From NCBI RefSeq assembly GCF_003985155.1, contig NZ_ML133689.1, forward strand, positions 124,001 to 188,000: a stretch of 64,000 nt of DNA. The letters are read 5' to 3'. A model generated the notes under the pieces. That model was not told the origin of the DNA, did no database searches, and was given only the letters and a program-made list of their open reading frames with translations. Every line of letters begins with the position of its first letter. Position 1 is the first letter of the stretch. Positions 35,357-45,623 of this stretch are shown in pieces. This DNA comes from Rhizobium vallis. Its GTDB lineage: Bacteria; Pseudomonadota; Alphaproteobacteria; Rhizobiales; Rhizobiaceae. A program made the position numbers and the translations under genes.

Positions 35357-38300
35357 ATGTCCATTTCCAATCCTTCTCCGAGCCTTTCGCGCGAATCCGA
35401 TACGAAGCAGATCGATCACAACGATTCGATCCGCTCGACCTACCTTTCCATCGAAGATATCAAGGCGATGGGCGATGCAGTCGCCCGCAACGGCGTCGAC
35501 CAGCTGCCGGCTTTCGCCCCATTCGATTTCTTCGCGCGCCATAAGGAAAACGAGAAGGAGATCCTGCGCGTCTACCGCACCACGGCAACGGATGTCGAAG
35601 CCGGCGAGACCATCACACCGGCGGCAGAATGGCTGCTGGACAATCACTATATCGTCGAAGAGGCTATCCAGGAGGTGCGGCGCGACTTCCCCCGCCGCTT
35701 CTACCGCGAATTGCCGACCATGTCCGTCGGCGGCGTCGAGGTGCCGCGCACTCTCGTGCTTGCCTGGCTCTACGTCGCTCATACCCACAGCACGATCTCG
35801 CAAGAAAGCCTGACGGCGCTGGTCGACGGCTTTCAGGCCAACGAAACGCTCAGGATCGGCGAGCTCTGGGCGTTGCCCTCACTGGTGCGCTATGTGCTCG
35901 TGGAAAACCTTCGCCGCATTTCGAGCCGCGTCGAAGCGAGCCGCCGCCTGCGCCGCCGCGCCAACGAAGCGGCCGATGAGCTGGTGCGCCTGAGCGATCC
36001 CACAAAAGCCAATGCCTATCTGAAGACGCTGGAGCCGCTCGCCGAGGACAATACCTTCTCGACGCAGTTCCTTTACCGCCTGCGCGACGGCTCGCAGACC
36101 TCGAGCCTTGCGATCACCTGGCTCGACGAGCGGCTGGAAGAGCTTGGCCGCAATACCGAAGAGGCGACGACGGCCGAACACAGCCGCCTCTCCTCCGGCA
36201 ATGTGACGATGGGCAACATCATCCGCAGCCTTCGCGAGATCGACGATACCGAATGGTCGGTCTGGGTCGAGCAGGTGAGCCATGTCGACAAGCTGCTCTG
36301 GGAGCATTCGGACTACGGCATCCTCGATTCCGGCTCGCGCAATAAATATCGCAAGCAGATCGAGAAGCTGGCCAAGCGTTCGCCGCTGACGGAAATGGAA
36401 ATCGCCCAGCTGGCGCTCGACATGACCGATGCCGCCAAGGCTTCGGGCGAGCCGCAGCCGCATGAACCGAATGTCGGCGGCTTCCTGTCCGGCGCGCAGC
36501 GGCCGAAGCTCGAGGCGCGGGCGAGCTACCGCCCGACAATTACCCAGTATTTCGTGCGCGCCGTTCGCCGGTTCAACTGGCTGTCGATCGCCGTGCCCGT
36601 CATGCTACTGACGATCATCGCCATGGCGATCGTCGGCAAGTTCATGGCGAATGCCGGCATGGGGGCGGCCGAAATCGCCGTCCTGCTGATCATGTTCTCG
36701 CTGCCGGCGTCGGAAGGGGCGACCGGTCTCTTCAACACCGTGCTTTCCTTCTTCGTGACGCCGGCGCGCCTCGTAGGCTACGAGTTCAAGGAAGGTATTC
36801 CGGAGGATGCGCGCACGCTGCTTGTCGTGCCCTGCCTGATCTCGAACCGCGACAGCGTCGACGACCATGTGCGCAACCTCGAGGTTCATTATCTCGCCAA
36901 TCCGCGCGGCGAAATCTATTTCGCGTTGCTCAGCGACTGGCCGGACAGCGATGCCGAGGAAACGCCCGCCGATCTCGAGGTTCTCGACTATGCCAGGCGC
37001 GAGATCGCCAATCTTTCCGCCCGCTATGCCTATGACGGCAAGACGCGTTTCTACCTGCTGCATCGCCGCCGCCTCTACAATCCCTCCGAAGGCGTGTGGA
37101 TGGGCTGGGAGCGCAAGCGTGGCAAGCTGCACGAACTGAACATGCTGCTCCGCGGCGACCGCGACACGAGCTATCTGCCGGGCGCCAATGCCGTACCGGC
37201 CAACGTGCAATATGTCATGACGCTCGATGCCGACACGCGCCTGATGCGTGACGCCGTCACCAAGCTCGTCGGCAAGCTCTATCATCCGATCAACCGCCCG
37301 GTCATCAATCCGAAAACCGGCCGCGTCGAAAGCGGTTATGGCGTCTTGCAGCCGCGTGTCACCCCGTCGCTGACGACGGGCAAGGATGCGTCGGTCTTCC
37401 AGCGCGTCTTTTCGATCAACCGCGGCCTCGATCCTTATGTCTTCACCGTTTCCGACGTCTATCAGGATCTCGCCGGCGAAGGCACCTTCACCGGCAAGGG
37501 CCTCTATCATGTCGATGCCTTCGAAGCTTCGCTGAAGGGCCGGATCGAAGAGAATTCGGTGCTCAGCCACGATCTGCTCGAAGGCTCGATGGCGCGCTGC
37601 GCGCTCGTCACCGACCTCGAGCTGGTGGAGGATTTCCCAATCCGCTACGAGGTGGAAACCTCGCGCCAGCATCGCTGGGCGCGTGGCGACTGGCAGCTCC
37701 TGCCCTATATGTTCAATCCGAAATACGCCGTCACGGCGCTCGGCCGCTGGAAAATGTTCGACAACCTGCGCCGTTCGCTGACGCCGATCGCGTGGTTCTT
37801 CGCCTCCGTTCTCGGCTGGTATCTCATGGGTCCGCTCGGCGCGCTCGTCTGGCAAATTCTCCTGATCTTCTGCCTCTTCGTCGCACCGACCCTATCACTC
37901 ATCAACGGCATCATCCCGCGCACCAGCGATATCGTCGCCCGCGCCCATCTCTACACGGTCTGGTCCGATATCACCGCCGCCAACGCGCAGGTTGCGCTGC
38001 GCATCATCTTCATCGCCGACTCGGCCTGCATGATGGCGGATGCGATCGGCCGTTCGCTCTATCGCCTGTTCGTCAGCCGTAAGCTAATGCTGCAGTGGCG
38101 GACCGCCGCCAGTGTCCAGGCCGGCGGCCAGGGGACGCTGATCTCCTACTACAAGGCGATGTGGCATGCTCCGGTGCTGGCGCTGCTGGCGCTCGGTTTT
38201 GCAGCCCTTCCCGGCGGCAGCGCCTTCTTCGTCGGTATTCCCTTTGCGTTGCTGTGGATCCTGTCGCCTGTCGTTGCCTGGTATGTCAGTCAGTCGGCGG

Positions 38301-41300
38301 AGACCGAAGACCGGCTCGAGGTCGCCGATTCCGTGTCGAGCGAACTGCGCAAGATCGCCCGGCGAACCTGGCGTTATTTCGAGACCTTCACGACGGCCGA
38401 ACAGAACTATCTGCCGCCGGACAATATCCAGGAAACACCGCATGTCATCGTCGCGGCGCGCACCTCGCCGACCAATATCGGCGTCTATCTGCTCTCCGTC
38501 GTCTCCGGCCGGCATTTCGGTTGGTTCTCCTTCGAGGAGACGCTCGAGCGGCTGGAGCAGACGATCGCGACGATCGACAGAATGGAGAAGTTCCGCGGCC
38601 ACCTCTTCAACTGGTATCACACCGATACGCTGCAGACGCTTGGGCCGCGTTATGTCTCGGCCGTCGACAGCGGCAATCTCGCCGGTCATCTGATTGCCAT
38701 ATCGTCGGCCTGCCGTAACTGGGCCGAGGCTCCGTCGGCCCATATGCAGGGCAATCTCGACGGTGTCGGCGATACGGCCGGCATTCTCGGCGAGGTGCTC
38801 GCGGACCTGCCGGATGACCGCAAGACCGTGCGCCCGCTGCGCCGGCGGCTGGAAGAGCGCATCGTCGGCTTCCAGAACGCGCTTGCTGCCGTCAAGCGCG
38901 AGCACGAATTCGCTTCGATTCGCATCATCAACCTCGCCGTTCTCGCGCGTGACATCGAGAAGCTCGCCGCCAATCTCGACCATGAGGTCAAGTCGAAGCA
39001 GAGCGAAGAGGTCACCCAATGGGCGGCGTCGCTGGTGAAGGTCTGCGAGGCGCATATATCAGACAGCACCTTCGACCTTTCCAAAGTCGATGCGCTGCGG
39101 CCACGCCTGGTGGCGCTGCGCGACAAGGCTCGCGACCTCGCCTTCTCGATGGATTTCGGCTTCCTGTTCCGGCCGGAACGACGCCTGCTGTCGATCGGCT
39201 ACCGAGTCGAAAGCGGCGAACTCGACCAGGCCTGCTACGACCTTCTGGCTTCGGAATGCCGCCTGACCAGCCTCTTCGGCATCGCCAAGGGTGACCTGCC
39301 GACGGAGCACTGGTATCGCCTCGGCCGTCAGGTCGTGCCTGTGGGTTCACGTGGCGCGCTGGTTTCCTGGTCAGGCTCGATGTTCGAATATCTGATGCCG
39401 CCGCTCGTCATGCAGGAGCGCGGCGGGGGTATCCTCAACCAGACCAACAATCTTGTTGTTGTCGAGCAGATGAATTACGCCCGCAAGCTCGGCATTCCGT
39501 GGGGCATTTCGGAAGCGGCCTTCAATGCCCGCGACCATAACCTCAATTATCAGTACACGAATTTCGGCGTGCCGACGCTCGGCCTGAAGCGTGGCCTCGG
39601 CCACAATGCCGTCATCGCGCCTTACGCATCGCTGCTCGCGAGCCAGTACGACCCGCCAGGCGCGCTCGAAAACCTGCAGAGGCTGCGCAAGGTCGGCGCA
39701 CTCGGCAAATTCGGCTTCCATGATGCCGTCGACTTCACGCCGACGCGCGTGCCGGAAGGCAAGAAATGCGCGGTGGTCTACAACTATTATGCCCACCATC
39801 ACGGCATGTCGATCGCGGCCGTCGCCAACGTCGCCTTCAACGGCCATCTGCGCGAACTCTTCCACTCGGATCCCGTCATCGAGGCGGCCGAACTGCTGCT
39901 GCAGGAAAAGGCGCCGCGCGACATTCCGGTCATGAGCGGCAAGCATGAATCCGATACGCCGGCCAGCATCCAGGATGACCTGTTGCGGCCGGAGCTTCGC
40001 AAGATCAGCGATCCGGCTTCGCGCGAGCGCGAACTCGTGTTCCTGTCGAACGGCCATTATTCGCTGATGCTGACGGCGACAGGCGCCGGTTATTCCCGCT
40101 GGAACGGTCTTTTCGTTTCCCGCTGGAAAGCCGATCCGACCGAAGATCGCTGGGGCAGCTTCATCTTCCTGCGCGATACCGCCACCAATGAATGGTGGTC
40201 GACGACATCAGAGCCGAAGGGTGTCGAAGGCGAAAAGATCAAGGTCGAATTCGCTGACGAGAAGGCGCAGTTCACCAAGACGGTCGGCGATCTGACGAGC
40301 GAGGTGGAGTGCATCATTGCGACCGAGCATGATGCCGAGGCCCGCCGCGTCACCCTGCTCAACATGGGTGGGGAGGACCGTTTCATCGAAGTCACGTCCT
40401 ACCTCGAGCCTGTCATCACCTCCGACGACACCGACAATGCGCATCCGGCATTCGCCCGGATGTTCGTCAAGACCGAGATCGGCAAGCGCGGCGACGTCAT
40501 CCGAGCGGAACGCAATAAGCGCGATCCGAACGAGCCGAATATCAGCATCGCGCATCTGATCGTCGACAATGCCGGCGACACCCGCCACACAGAATTCGAA
40601 ACCGACCGTCGCAAGTTCATCGGCCGTGGCCGCAGCCTTGCCGATGCCGCCGCTTTCGATCCAGGCGCAACACTTTCCGGCAGCGACGGCTTCGTGCTCG
40701 ATCCCGTCATGTCGTTGCGCCGCACCGTGCGTGTGCCGGCCGGCAAGAAGGTCAGCGTGTTCTTCTGGACAATTGCGGCGCCGACCCGCGACGAGGTCGA
40801 CAAGGCGGTCAACCGCTACCGTCATCCCGACGCCTTCAATCACGAGCTCGTCCAGGCCTGGACGCGCACGCAGGTGCAGATGCGCCATGTCGGCGTCACC
40901 TCGCAGCAGGCGGCAGCCTTCCAGCATCTCGGCCGCTACCTCGTCTATCCCGACATGCAGCTGCGCAGCGATCAGGCGACCGTCGAGGCCGGCCTGCAAT
41001 CGCAATCGGCACTTTGGCCGCTGGCGATATCAGGCGACTTCCCGATCTTCACGCTGCGCATCAACGACGACATGGATCTCGACATCGCCCGCGAGGCGCT
41101 GCTGGCCCAGGAATATCTGCGCTCGCGCGGCGTCACCGCCGATCTCGTCATTATGAACGAACGCGCCTCTTCTTATGCGCAGGACATGCAGCACGCGCTC
41201 GACGCCATGTGCGAAAACGTGCGCCGCATGGGCCAGGCCGACGGCCTGCGCCAGCATATCTTCGCTGTCCGCAAGGACCTGATGGAGGAGGCCACCTATC

Positions 41301-43876
41301 ACGCGCTGATCGCGGCTTCCCGCGTCACCCTGCATGCGAAAAATGGCAAGGTGGTCGACCAGATCAACCGCGCCGTGGCGCTGTTTGCACCCTCCAAGGA
41401 GGAGCTGCAGGAGATGGAACGGGCAGAGCGCGCCAAGCCTCCGGTCAAGCGTATTGCGCCGGTGCCGCCACCTGTCGTGCCTGCCGTCGTCATCGAGGAG
41501 GAAGGCGATCTCGACTTCTGGAACGGCATCGGCGGCTTTGCCCGCGACGGGCGCGAATATGTCGTTCGTCTCGCCGGCGGCGATGCGACGCCGCAGCCCT
41601 GGATCAACGTCATCGCCAACGACAAGTTCGGGTTCCACGTGTCGGCGGAAGGGGCGGGCTTTACTTGGAGCGTCAACTCGCGCGACTACCAGCTGACCTC
41701 CTGGTCGAACGATGCGGTGGTCAACCGTTCGGGTGAAGCGCTCTATCTCGCCGATCTCGACAGCGGCGCCGTCATGACGCCGTTCGCAGCACTTTCCCGT
41801 CGGCCGGACATCCGTTTCGAAGCCCGCCACGGGCTCGGCTATTCCGTCTTCTCCAGCATCCAGAACGATATTGCGCTGGAACTGACGCAGACGATCGCCC
41901 GCGAAAAGCCGGTGAAACTGCAGCGTCTTCGGCTGCGCAATACCGGTTCGACCGGCCGCAGGCTGCGCCTCTATGGTTATGTCGAATGGATCCTCGGCAA
42001 CAATCCGGGCCGCACGGCGTCATTCATCGTGTCCAGGCATGACGAGGAGACGGGCGCGCTGTTTGCCACCAATCCCTACAGCATCGATTTTTCCAACCGC
42101 ACCGCCTTCTTCGCGGCGAGCGAGACGCTTTCGAGCTTCTCGGCAAGCCGGCGCGAATTCATCGGCAAGGCGGGAACGATCCACGCGCCGCAGGCCGTCA
42201 CCTCTGCCGCCGTCCTTTCCGGCACGACGGAACTGGACGGCGATCCGGCCGCGGCTCTTGCGATCGACATCGAGCTCGCAGCCGGCGAGGAGCGCGACTT
42301 CACCTTCTTCCTCGGCGATACCGGGACGGAAGAGGAAGCGCGCGCCGTCATCGCCGATATCCGCAAGGCTTCGTTCGATGATGCCGTCGAGGCGAACCGC
42401 GCCTTCTGGCAGGATTTCACCGGCAGGCTGCAGATTTCGACGCCGGACCGTGGGATGAACAATCTCATCAATACCTGGCTGCCCTATCAGAGCCTCGGCT
42501 GCCGCATCATGGCCCGCACCGCCTTCTACCAGGCAAGCGGCGCCTTCGGCTTCCGCGATCAGTTGCAGGACACGCTGGCCTTCGTGCTGCACGAGCCCGC
42601 GATCGCCCGCCGGCAGATCCTGAACGCCGCCTCGCGCCAATTCCGCGAGGGCGACGTGCAGCATTGGTGGCTGCCGGGAACGGGTGCGGGCGTTCGCACG
42701 ATGATCTCCGACGATGTCGTCTGGCTGAGTTATGCAATCCACCATTATTGCAGCGTCACCGGCGATAAGAGCGTGCTCGACGAGGAGCTTGCCTTCCTGG
42801 AAGGCCCGGCCCTTCTCGAAGGCCAGCACGACTCCTTCTATAAGCCGGAGATTTCCGAGGATAAGGCGAGCGTCTACGAACACGCGGCGCTGGCGCTCGA
42901 TCTCGCCATCGCCCGCAAGGGGAAGAACGGCCTGCCGCTGTTCCTCGGAGGCGACTGGAACGACGGCATGAACCGCGTCGGCATCGGCGGGCGCGGCACC
43001 AGCGTCTGGCTCGGCTGGTTCCTGGCGGGTGCATTGCGCTCCTTCATCCCCTATGCCGAAGAGCGTGGCGATACAGCGCGTGCGGAGCGCTGGTCGGCGC
43101 ATCTCACCGAATTGAAGAAGGCGCTTGAAACCGCGGCCTGGGATGGCGGCTACTACCGCCGCGGCACGTTCGACGACGGTACGTTGCTCGGCTCCAAGGA
43201 AAGCCCAGAATGCCGGATCGATTCGATCGCGCAGTCCTGGAGCGTGCTATCAGGCGAGGGCGATCCAGACCGGGCCGTCAAGGCGATGGATGCCGTGCTC
43301 GATCAACTGGTCGACGAAGATGCCCGCATCATCCGGCTGTTCACTCCGCCTTTCGTCAATTCCGCCAGGGATCCCGGCTATATCAAGGCCTATCCGCCCG
43401 GCGTGCGCGAAAACGGCGGGCAATATACCCATGCCTCGACCTGGGTGGTGATGGCGCTGGCGGAGCTGAAGCGGGGCGACGACGCCTTCCGCTGCTTCCA
43501 GATCCTCAACCCGATCACCCATGCGCTCGACAAGGCTTCGGCGGAGCAATACCGCGTCGAACCCTATGTCGTGGCGGCCGATGTCTACGGGCATGATCCC
43601 TATACGTCGCGCGGCGGCTGGACCTGGTACACAGGTTCCGCCGGCTGGCTCTACCGCGCCGCGGTCGAAGGGATTCTCGGCATCCGCCTGAAGGCGGGCC
43701 GGCTTTATGTCAAGCCGGCGCTTCCTTCGGAATGGGACGGATTTGCGGCAGAGGTGGAGCAGGGCGGCGGCAAATACCGCATTTCGGTCTCAAAAGCGTC
43801 CAATGCCAGCGGCTACACTCTGTCGATCAACGGCAGCGAAGTCACCGATCCCGAAGAGGGATATCCGCTCGGATAA
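35357..43876 (+). CDS. ndvB: Cyclic beta-1,2-glucan synthase NdvB (ChvB/Cgs)
   Basis: This giant 2839-residue inner-membrane enzyme makes cyclic beta-1,2-glucan from UDP-glucose: self-primed initiation, elongation and cyclisation. About residues 410-450 (VPVMLLTIIAMAIVG) begin the membrane region. A GT84 domain follows, with LLVVPCLISNRDSVDDHV, the DxD motif in VMTLDADTRL (about residue 622) and RQHRWARGDWQ (about 770). Further spans lie at about 810-990. The C-terminal half is the glycoside-phosphorylase-like (GH94) region that sets ring size, with the catalytic-type GGDWNDGMNRVG at about residue 2530. Length matches known NdvB/ChvB (about 2830). The ATG at 35357 lacks a strong ribosome site; a GTG at 35303 is possible. 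Loss causes osmotic and nodule-invasion defects in relatives. Confidence 0.97.
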   Translation: MSISNPSPSLSRESDTKQIDHNDSIRSTYLSIEDIKAMGDAVARNGVDQLPAFAPFDFFARHKENEKEILRVYRTTATDVEAGETITPAAEWLLDNHYIVEEAIQEVRRDFPRRFYRELPTMSVGGVEVPRTLVLAWLYVAHTHSTISQESLTALVDGFQANETLRIGELWALPSLVRYVLVENLRRISSRVEASRRLRRRANEAADELVRLSDPTKANAYLKTLEPLAEDNTFSTQFLYRLRDGSQTSSLAITWLDERLEELGRNTEEATTAEHSRLSSGNVTMGNIIRSLREIDDTEWSVWVEQVSHVDKLLWEHSDYGILDSGSRNKYRKQIEKLAKRSPLTEMEIAQLALDMTDAAKASGEPQPHEPNVGGFLSGAQRPKLEARASYRPTITQYFVRAVRRFNWLSIAVPVMLLTIIAMAIVGKFMANAGMGAAEIAVLLIMFSLPASEGATGLFNTVLSFFVTPARLVGYEFKEGIPEDARTLLVVPCLISNRDSVDDHVRNLEVHYLANPRGEIYFALLSDWPDSDAEETPADLEVLDYARREIANLSARYAYDGKTRFYLLHRRRLYNPSEGVWMGWERKRGKLHELNMLLRGDRDTSYLPGANAVPANVQYVMTLDADTRLMRDAVTKLVGKLYHPINRPVINPKTGRVESGYGVLQPRVTPSLTTGKDASVFQRVFSINRGLDPYVFTVSDVYQDLAGEGTFTGKGLYHVDAFEASLKGRIEENSVLSHDLLEGSMARCALVTDLELVEDFPIRYEVETSRQHRWARGDWQLLPYMFNPKYAVTALGRWKMFDNLRRSLTPIAWFFASVLGWYLMGPLGALVWQILLIFCLFVAPTLSLINGIIPRTSDIVARAHLYTVWSDITAANAQVALRIIFIADSACMMADAIGRSLYRLFVSRKLMLQWRTAASVQAGGQGTLISYYKAMWHAPVLALLALGFAALPGGSAFFVGIPFALLWILSPVVAWYVSQSAETEDRLEVADSVSSELRKIARRTWRYFETFTTAEQNYLPPDNIQETPHVIVAARTSPTNIGVYLLSVVSGRHFGWFSFEETLERLEQTIATIDRMEKFRGHLFNWYHTDTLQTLGPRYVSAVDSGNLAGHLIAISSACRNWAEAPSAHMQGNLDGVGDTAGILGEVLADLPDDRKTVRPLRRRLEERIVGFQNALAAVKREHEFASIRIINLAVLARDIEKLAANLDHEVKSKQSEEVTQWAASLVKVCEAHISDSTFDLSKVDALRPRLVALRDKARDLAFSMDFGFLFRPERRLLSIGYRVESGELDQACYDLLASECRLTSLFGIAKGDLPTEHWYRLGRQVVPVGSRGALVSWSGSMFEYLMPPLVMQERGGGILNQTNNLVVVEQMNYARKLGIPWGISEAAFNARDHNLNYQYTNFGVPTLGLKRGLGHNAVIAPYASLLASQYDPPGALENLQRLRKVGALGKFGFHDAVDFTPTRVPEGKKCAVVYNYYAHHHGMSIAAVANVAFNGHLRELFHSDPVIEAAELLLQEKAPRDIPVMSGKHESDTPASIQDDLLRPELRKISDPASRERELVFLSNGHYSLMLTATGAGYSRWNGLFVSRWKADPTEDRWGSFIFLRDTATNEWWSTTSEPKGVEGEKIKVEFADEKAQFTKTVGDLTSEVECIIATEHDAEARRVTLLNMGGEDRFIEVTSYLEPVITSDDTDNAHPAFARMFVKTEIGKRGDVIRAERNKRDPNEPNISIAHLIVDNAGDTRHTEFETDRRKFIGRGRSLADAAAFDPGATLSGSDGFVLDPVMSLRRTVRVPAGKKVSVFFWTIAAPTRDEVDKAVNRYRHPDAFNHELVQAWTRTQVQMRHVGVTSQQAAAFQHLGRYLVYPDMQLRSDQATVEAGLQSQSALWPLAISGDFPIFTLRINDDMDLDIAREALLAQEYLRSRGVTADLVIMNERASSYAQDMQHALDAMCENVRRMGQADGLRQHIFAVRKDLMEEATYHALIAASRVTLHAKNGKVVDQINRAVALFAPSKEELQEMERAERAKPPVKRIAPVPPPVVPAVVIEEEGDLDFWNGIGGFARDGREYVVRLAGGDATPQPWINVIANDKFGFHVSAEGAGFTWSVNSRDYQLTSWSNDAVVNRSGEALYLADLDSGAVMTPFAALSRRPDIRFEARHGLGYSVFSSIQNDIALELTQTIAREKPVKLQRLRLRNTGSTGRRLRLYGYVEWILGNNPGRTASFIVSRHDEETGALFATNPYSIDFSNRTAFFAASETLSSFSASRREFIGKAGTIHAPQAVTSAAVLSGTTELDGDPAAALAIDIELAAGEERDFTFFLGDTGTEEEARAVIADIRKASFDDAVEANRAFWQDFTGRLQISTPDRGMNNLINTWLPYQSLGCRIMARTAFYQASGAFGFRDQLQDTLAFVLHEPAIARRQILNAASRQFREGDVQHWWLPGTGAGVRTMISDDVVWLSYAIHHYCSVTGDKSVLDEELAFLEGPALLEGQHDSFYKPEISEDKASVYEHAALALDLAIARKGKNGLPLFLGGDWNDGMNRVGIGGRGTSVWLGWFLAGALRSFIPYAEERGDTARAERWSAHLTELKKALETAAWDGGYYRRGTFDDGTLLGSKESPECRIDSIAQSWSVLSGEGDPDRAVKAMDAVLDQLVDEDARIIRLFTPPFVNSARDPGYIKAYPPGVRENGGQYTHASTWVVMALAELKRGDDAFRCFQILNPITHALDKASAEQYRVEPYVVAADVYGHDPYTSRGGWTWYTGSAGWLYRAAVEGILGIRLKAGRLYVKPALPSEWDGFAAEVEQGGGKYRISVSKASNASGYTLSINGSEVTDPEEGYPLG

Positions 43877-43909
43877 AGCGTTCTCCACGCTGAAAAATTC
43901 GGCGATTCG

Positions 43910-43941
43910 CGACGGCCAAAAGGGAACCCTTTTGGCCGTCG
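43910..43941 (+). terminator. Perfect hairpin between ndvB and opgC
   Basis: CGACGGCCAAAAGGG pairs with CCCTTTTGGCCGTCG around a two-base AA, giving a 15-bp near-loopless palindrome, followed by TCGCGTTTGC. The T run is poor, so partial termination or mRNA protection between synthase and modifying enzyme is as likely as full termination. Confidence 0.55.
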
Positions 43942-43975
43942 TCGCGTTTGCAAATCGGATAATAAGGAGAGACCC

Positions 43976-45214
43976 ATGGCAAGCACGCCGACCGAAGCCG
44001 TCGTCACTGGGCGCAGTTCCATATCCGCAGCTGCGCCAGCGCGTGACACGAGGCTCGACGTCTTGCGTGGCCTGGCTCTGATCATGATCTTCATCAATCA
44101 TGTTCCCGGGCAGATCTTCGAATATGCAACGACGAAGAATTTCGGCTTTTCCGATGCCGCCGAGGCCTTCGTGCTGATCTCGGGCATTGCTGTCGGTCTT
44201 GCCTATGGTTCCCGCTTCGAGCCGGGCAATCGACTCAGGATGGCGATCAAGGCGACGAAGCGCGCCTTCACGCTCTACCTCGCCCATATGATCACCACCT
44301 TCATGACGCTGGCGCTCTTCATCTCAGGCTCCTGGCTGTTCCACCGGCCGGGCTTGCTGGTTGAAATCAATATCCTGGCGGTTCTGATGAACCTGAAGGA
44401 AGGCATCCCGGCGCTGCTGCTGCTGGGCCACCAGATCGGTTACAACAATATCCTGCCGATGTATGGCGCGTTGATGCTGATGGCGCCGGTCATCCTGCTC
44501 CTCAACGAGCGAAGTCCGCTTCTGGCGCTCGCCGTCTCGGCCACGGTGTGGCTGCTTGCCGGCATCTACCAGGTGGCGCCGCACAACATGCTGATCGAGG
44601 GCTACTGGTTCCTCAACCCGCTCTCCTGGCAGTTCCTGTTTTCGATCGGCATCGTCTCGATCTTGCATATCAAGCGCGGCGGCACGATCCCGCGGCATCC
44701 GCTACTGCTTGCTGCGGCTGCCGGTTATGTCGCTCTATCCTTCGTCTGGGTGACGGGCCAGCTCTGGATTTTCGGCAACTCGCTGGCAGCCCTTGGCCTG
44801 CCCACCGTTATCACCGGCTTCGACAAGACCTTCCTGTCGCTGCCGCGGCTGCTGCATGTGCTGGCGCTGACCTATCTCGTGATCAGCATTCCGGCGTTCT
44901 CGCGGATACTGCGCCGTCCGGCGGACAATCCGCTGACCATCCTCGGCCGGCATTCGCTGAACATCTTCGTCGCCGGCACGATCCTCGCCATGATCGGCCA
45001 GGTGGTGCTCTATATCACCAACAAGGATCCGCTGGTCGGCCCGCTCTTCGTCATCATCGGGATCGCGACCCAGTTCGCCTATGCCTATTATCTCGAGCGC
45101 AAGCGCCGGCAGGGCAAGGTCAAGGCAAAACCCGTCACCGAAACCGCAACAGTTCCCGTTCCCGTCCGCATCAGCGGAACCGCAAATGCCTATCGCCGGA
45201 ACGACCGGAAATAA
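43976..45214 (+). CDS. opgC: OpgC-type glucan substituent transferase
   Basis: The 412-residue protein is an acyltransferase-like membrane protein with about ten spans. RLDVLRGLALIMIFINHVPG and FSDAAEAFVLISGIAVGLAYG are diagnostic of the OpgC family, which adds succinyl (or similar anionic) groups to osmoregulated periplasmic glucans. The basic C-terminal tail (YLERKRRQGKVKAK) is cytoplasmic. AAGGAGAG precedes the ATG. Its position 99 bases after ndvB indicates that it decorates the cyclic beta-1,2-glucan made by NdvB. Confidence 0.93.
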   Translation: MASTPTEAVVTGRSSISAAAPARDTRLDVLRGLALIMIFINHVPGQIFEYATTKNFGFSDAAEAFVLISGIAVGLAYGSRFEPGNRLRMAIKATKRAFTLYLAHMITTFMTLALFISGSWLFHRPGLLVEINILAVLMNLKEGIPALLLLGHQIGYNNILPMYGALMLMAPVILLLNERSPLLALAVSATVWLLAGIYQVAPHNMLIEGYWFLNPLSWQFLFSIGIVSILHIKRGGTIPRHPLLLAAAAGYVALSFVWVTGQLWIFGNSLAALGLPTVITGFDKTFLSLPRLLHVLALTYLVISIPAFSRILRRPADNPLTILGRHSLNIFVAGTILAMIGQVVLYITNKDPLVGPLFVIIGIATQFAYAYYLERKRRQGKVKAKPVTETATVPVPVRISGTANAYRRNDRK

Positions 45215-45269
45215 GGATCAGCCCGCCAGCCGATCGACAGCAATGAGCCGGTGGCCGATCGCCGCCGGC

Positions 45270-45623
45270 TCAATTTTTATGGACGAGAATATTCACCAGC
45301 TTGCCGAACGGATCGCGCACGTAAAAACGCCGGACACCCCAGGGCTCGTCGGCCGGGCCGTACTCGATCGGAAAGCCTGCCGCCGACATCGCCTCGAAGG
45401 CGGCATCGAGGTCGTCCACCTCGATCGATAGGTCAGGCACCGGCGTTCCCGAACCGCCTTCGCTGGCAATGCTGAGCTGGCCATTCATCGGCCTGGCCGC
45501 GCCGAACGTGGTGATCCAGCCGTGATCCATGGTGACGTCGAGACCGAGGATATCCTGATAGAAGCGCTTGGCTGGAGTGATATCCGCTGCCTGGATATTG
45601 GCGACGATGCGCAGGACCTTCAT
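45270..45623 (-). CDS. VOC (glyoxalase/bleomycin-resistance) family protein
   Basis: The 117-residue protein contains one vicinal-oxygen-chelate domain of two beta-alpha-beta modules: VLRIVANIQAADITPAKRFYQDILGLDVTMDHG and VPDLSIEVDDLDAAFEAMSAAGFPIEYGPADEPWGVRRFYVRDPFGKLVNIL. The terminal Asp-Pro-Phe-Gly-Lys pattern is family-typical. The substrate is unknown; such small single-domain proteins range from lyases to resistance proteins. The ATG at 45623 is the only sensible start. It converges on opgC with a 55-base gap. Confidence 0.88.
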   Translation of the reverse strand: MKVLRIVANIQAADITPAKRFYQDILGLDVTMDHGWITTFGAARPMNGQLSIASEGGSGTPVPDLSIEVDDLDAAFEAMSAAGFPIEYGPADEPWGVRRFYVRDPFGKLVNILVHKN

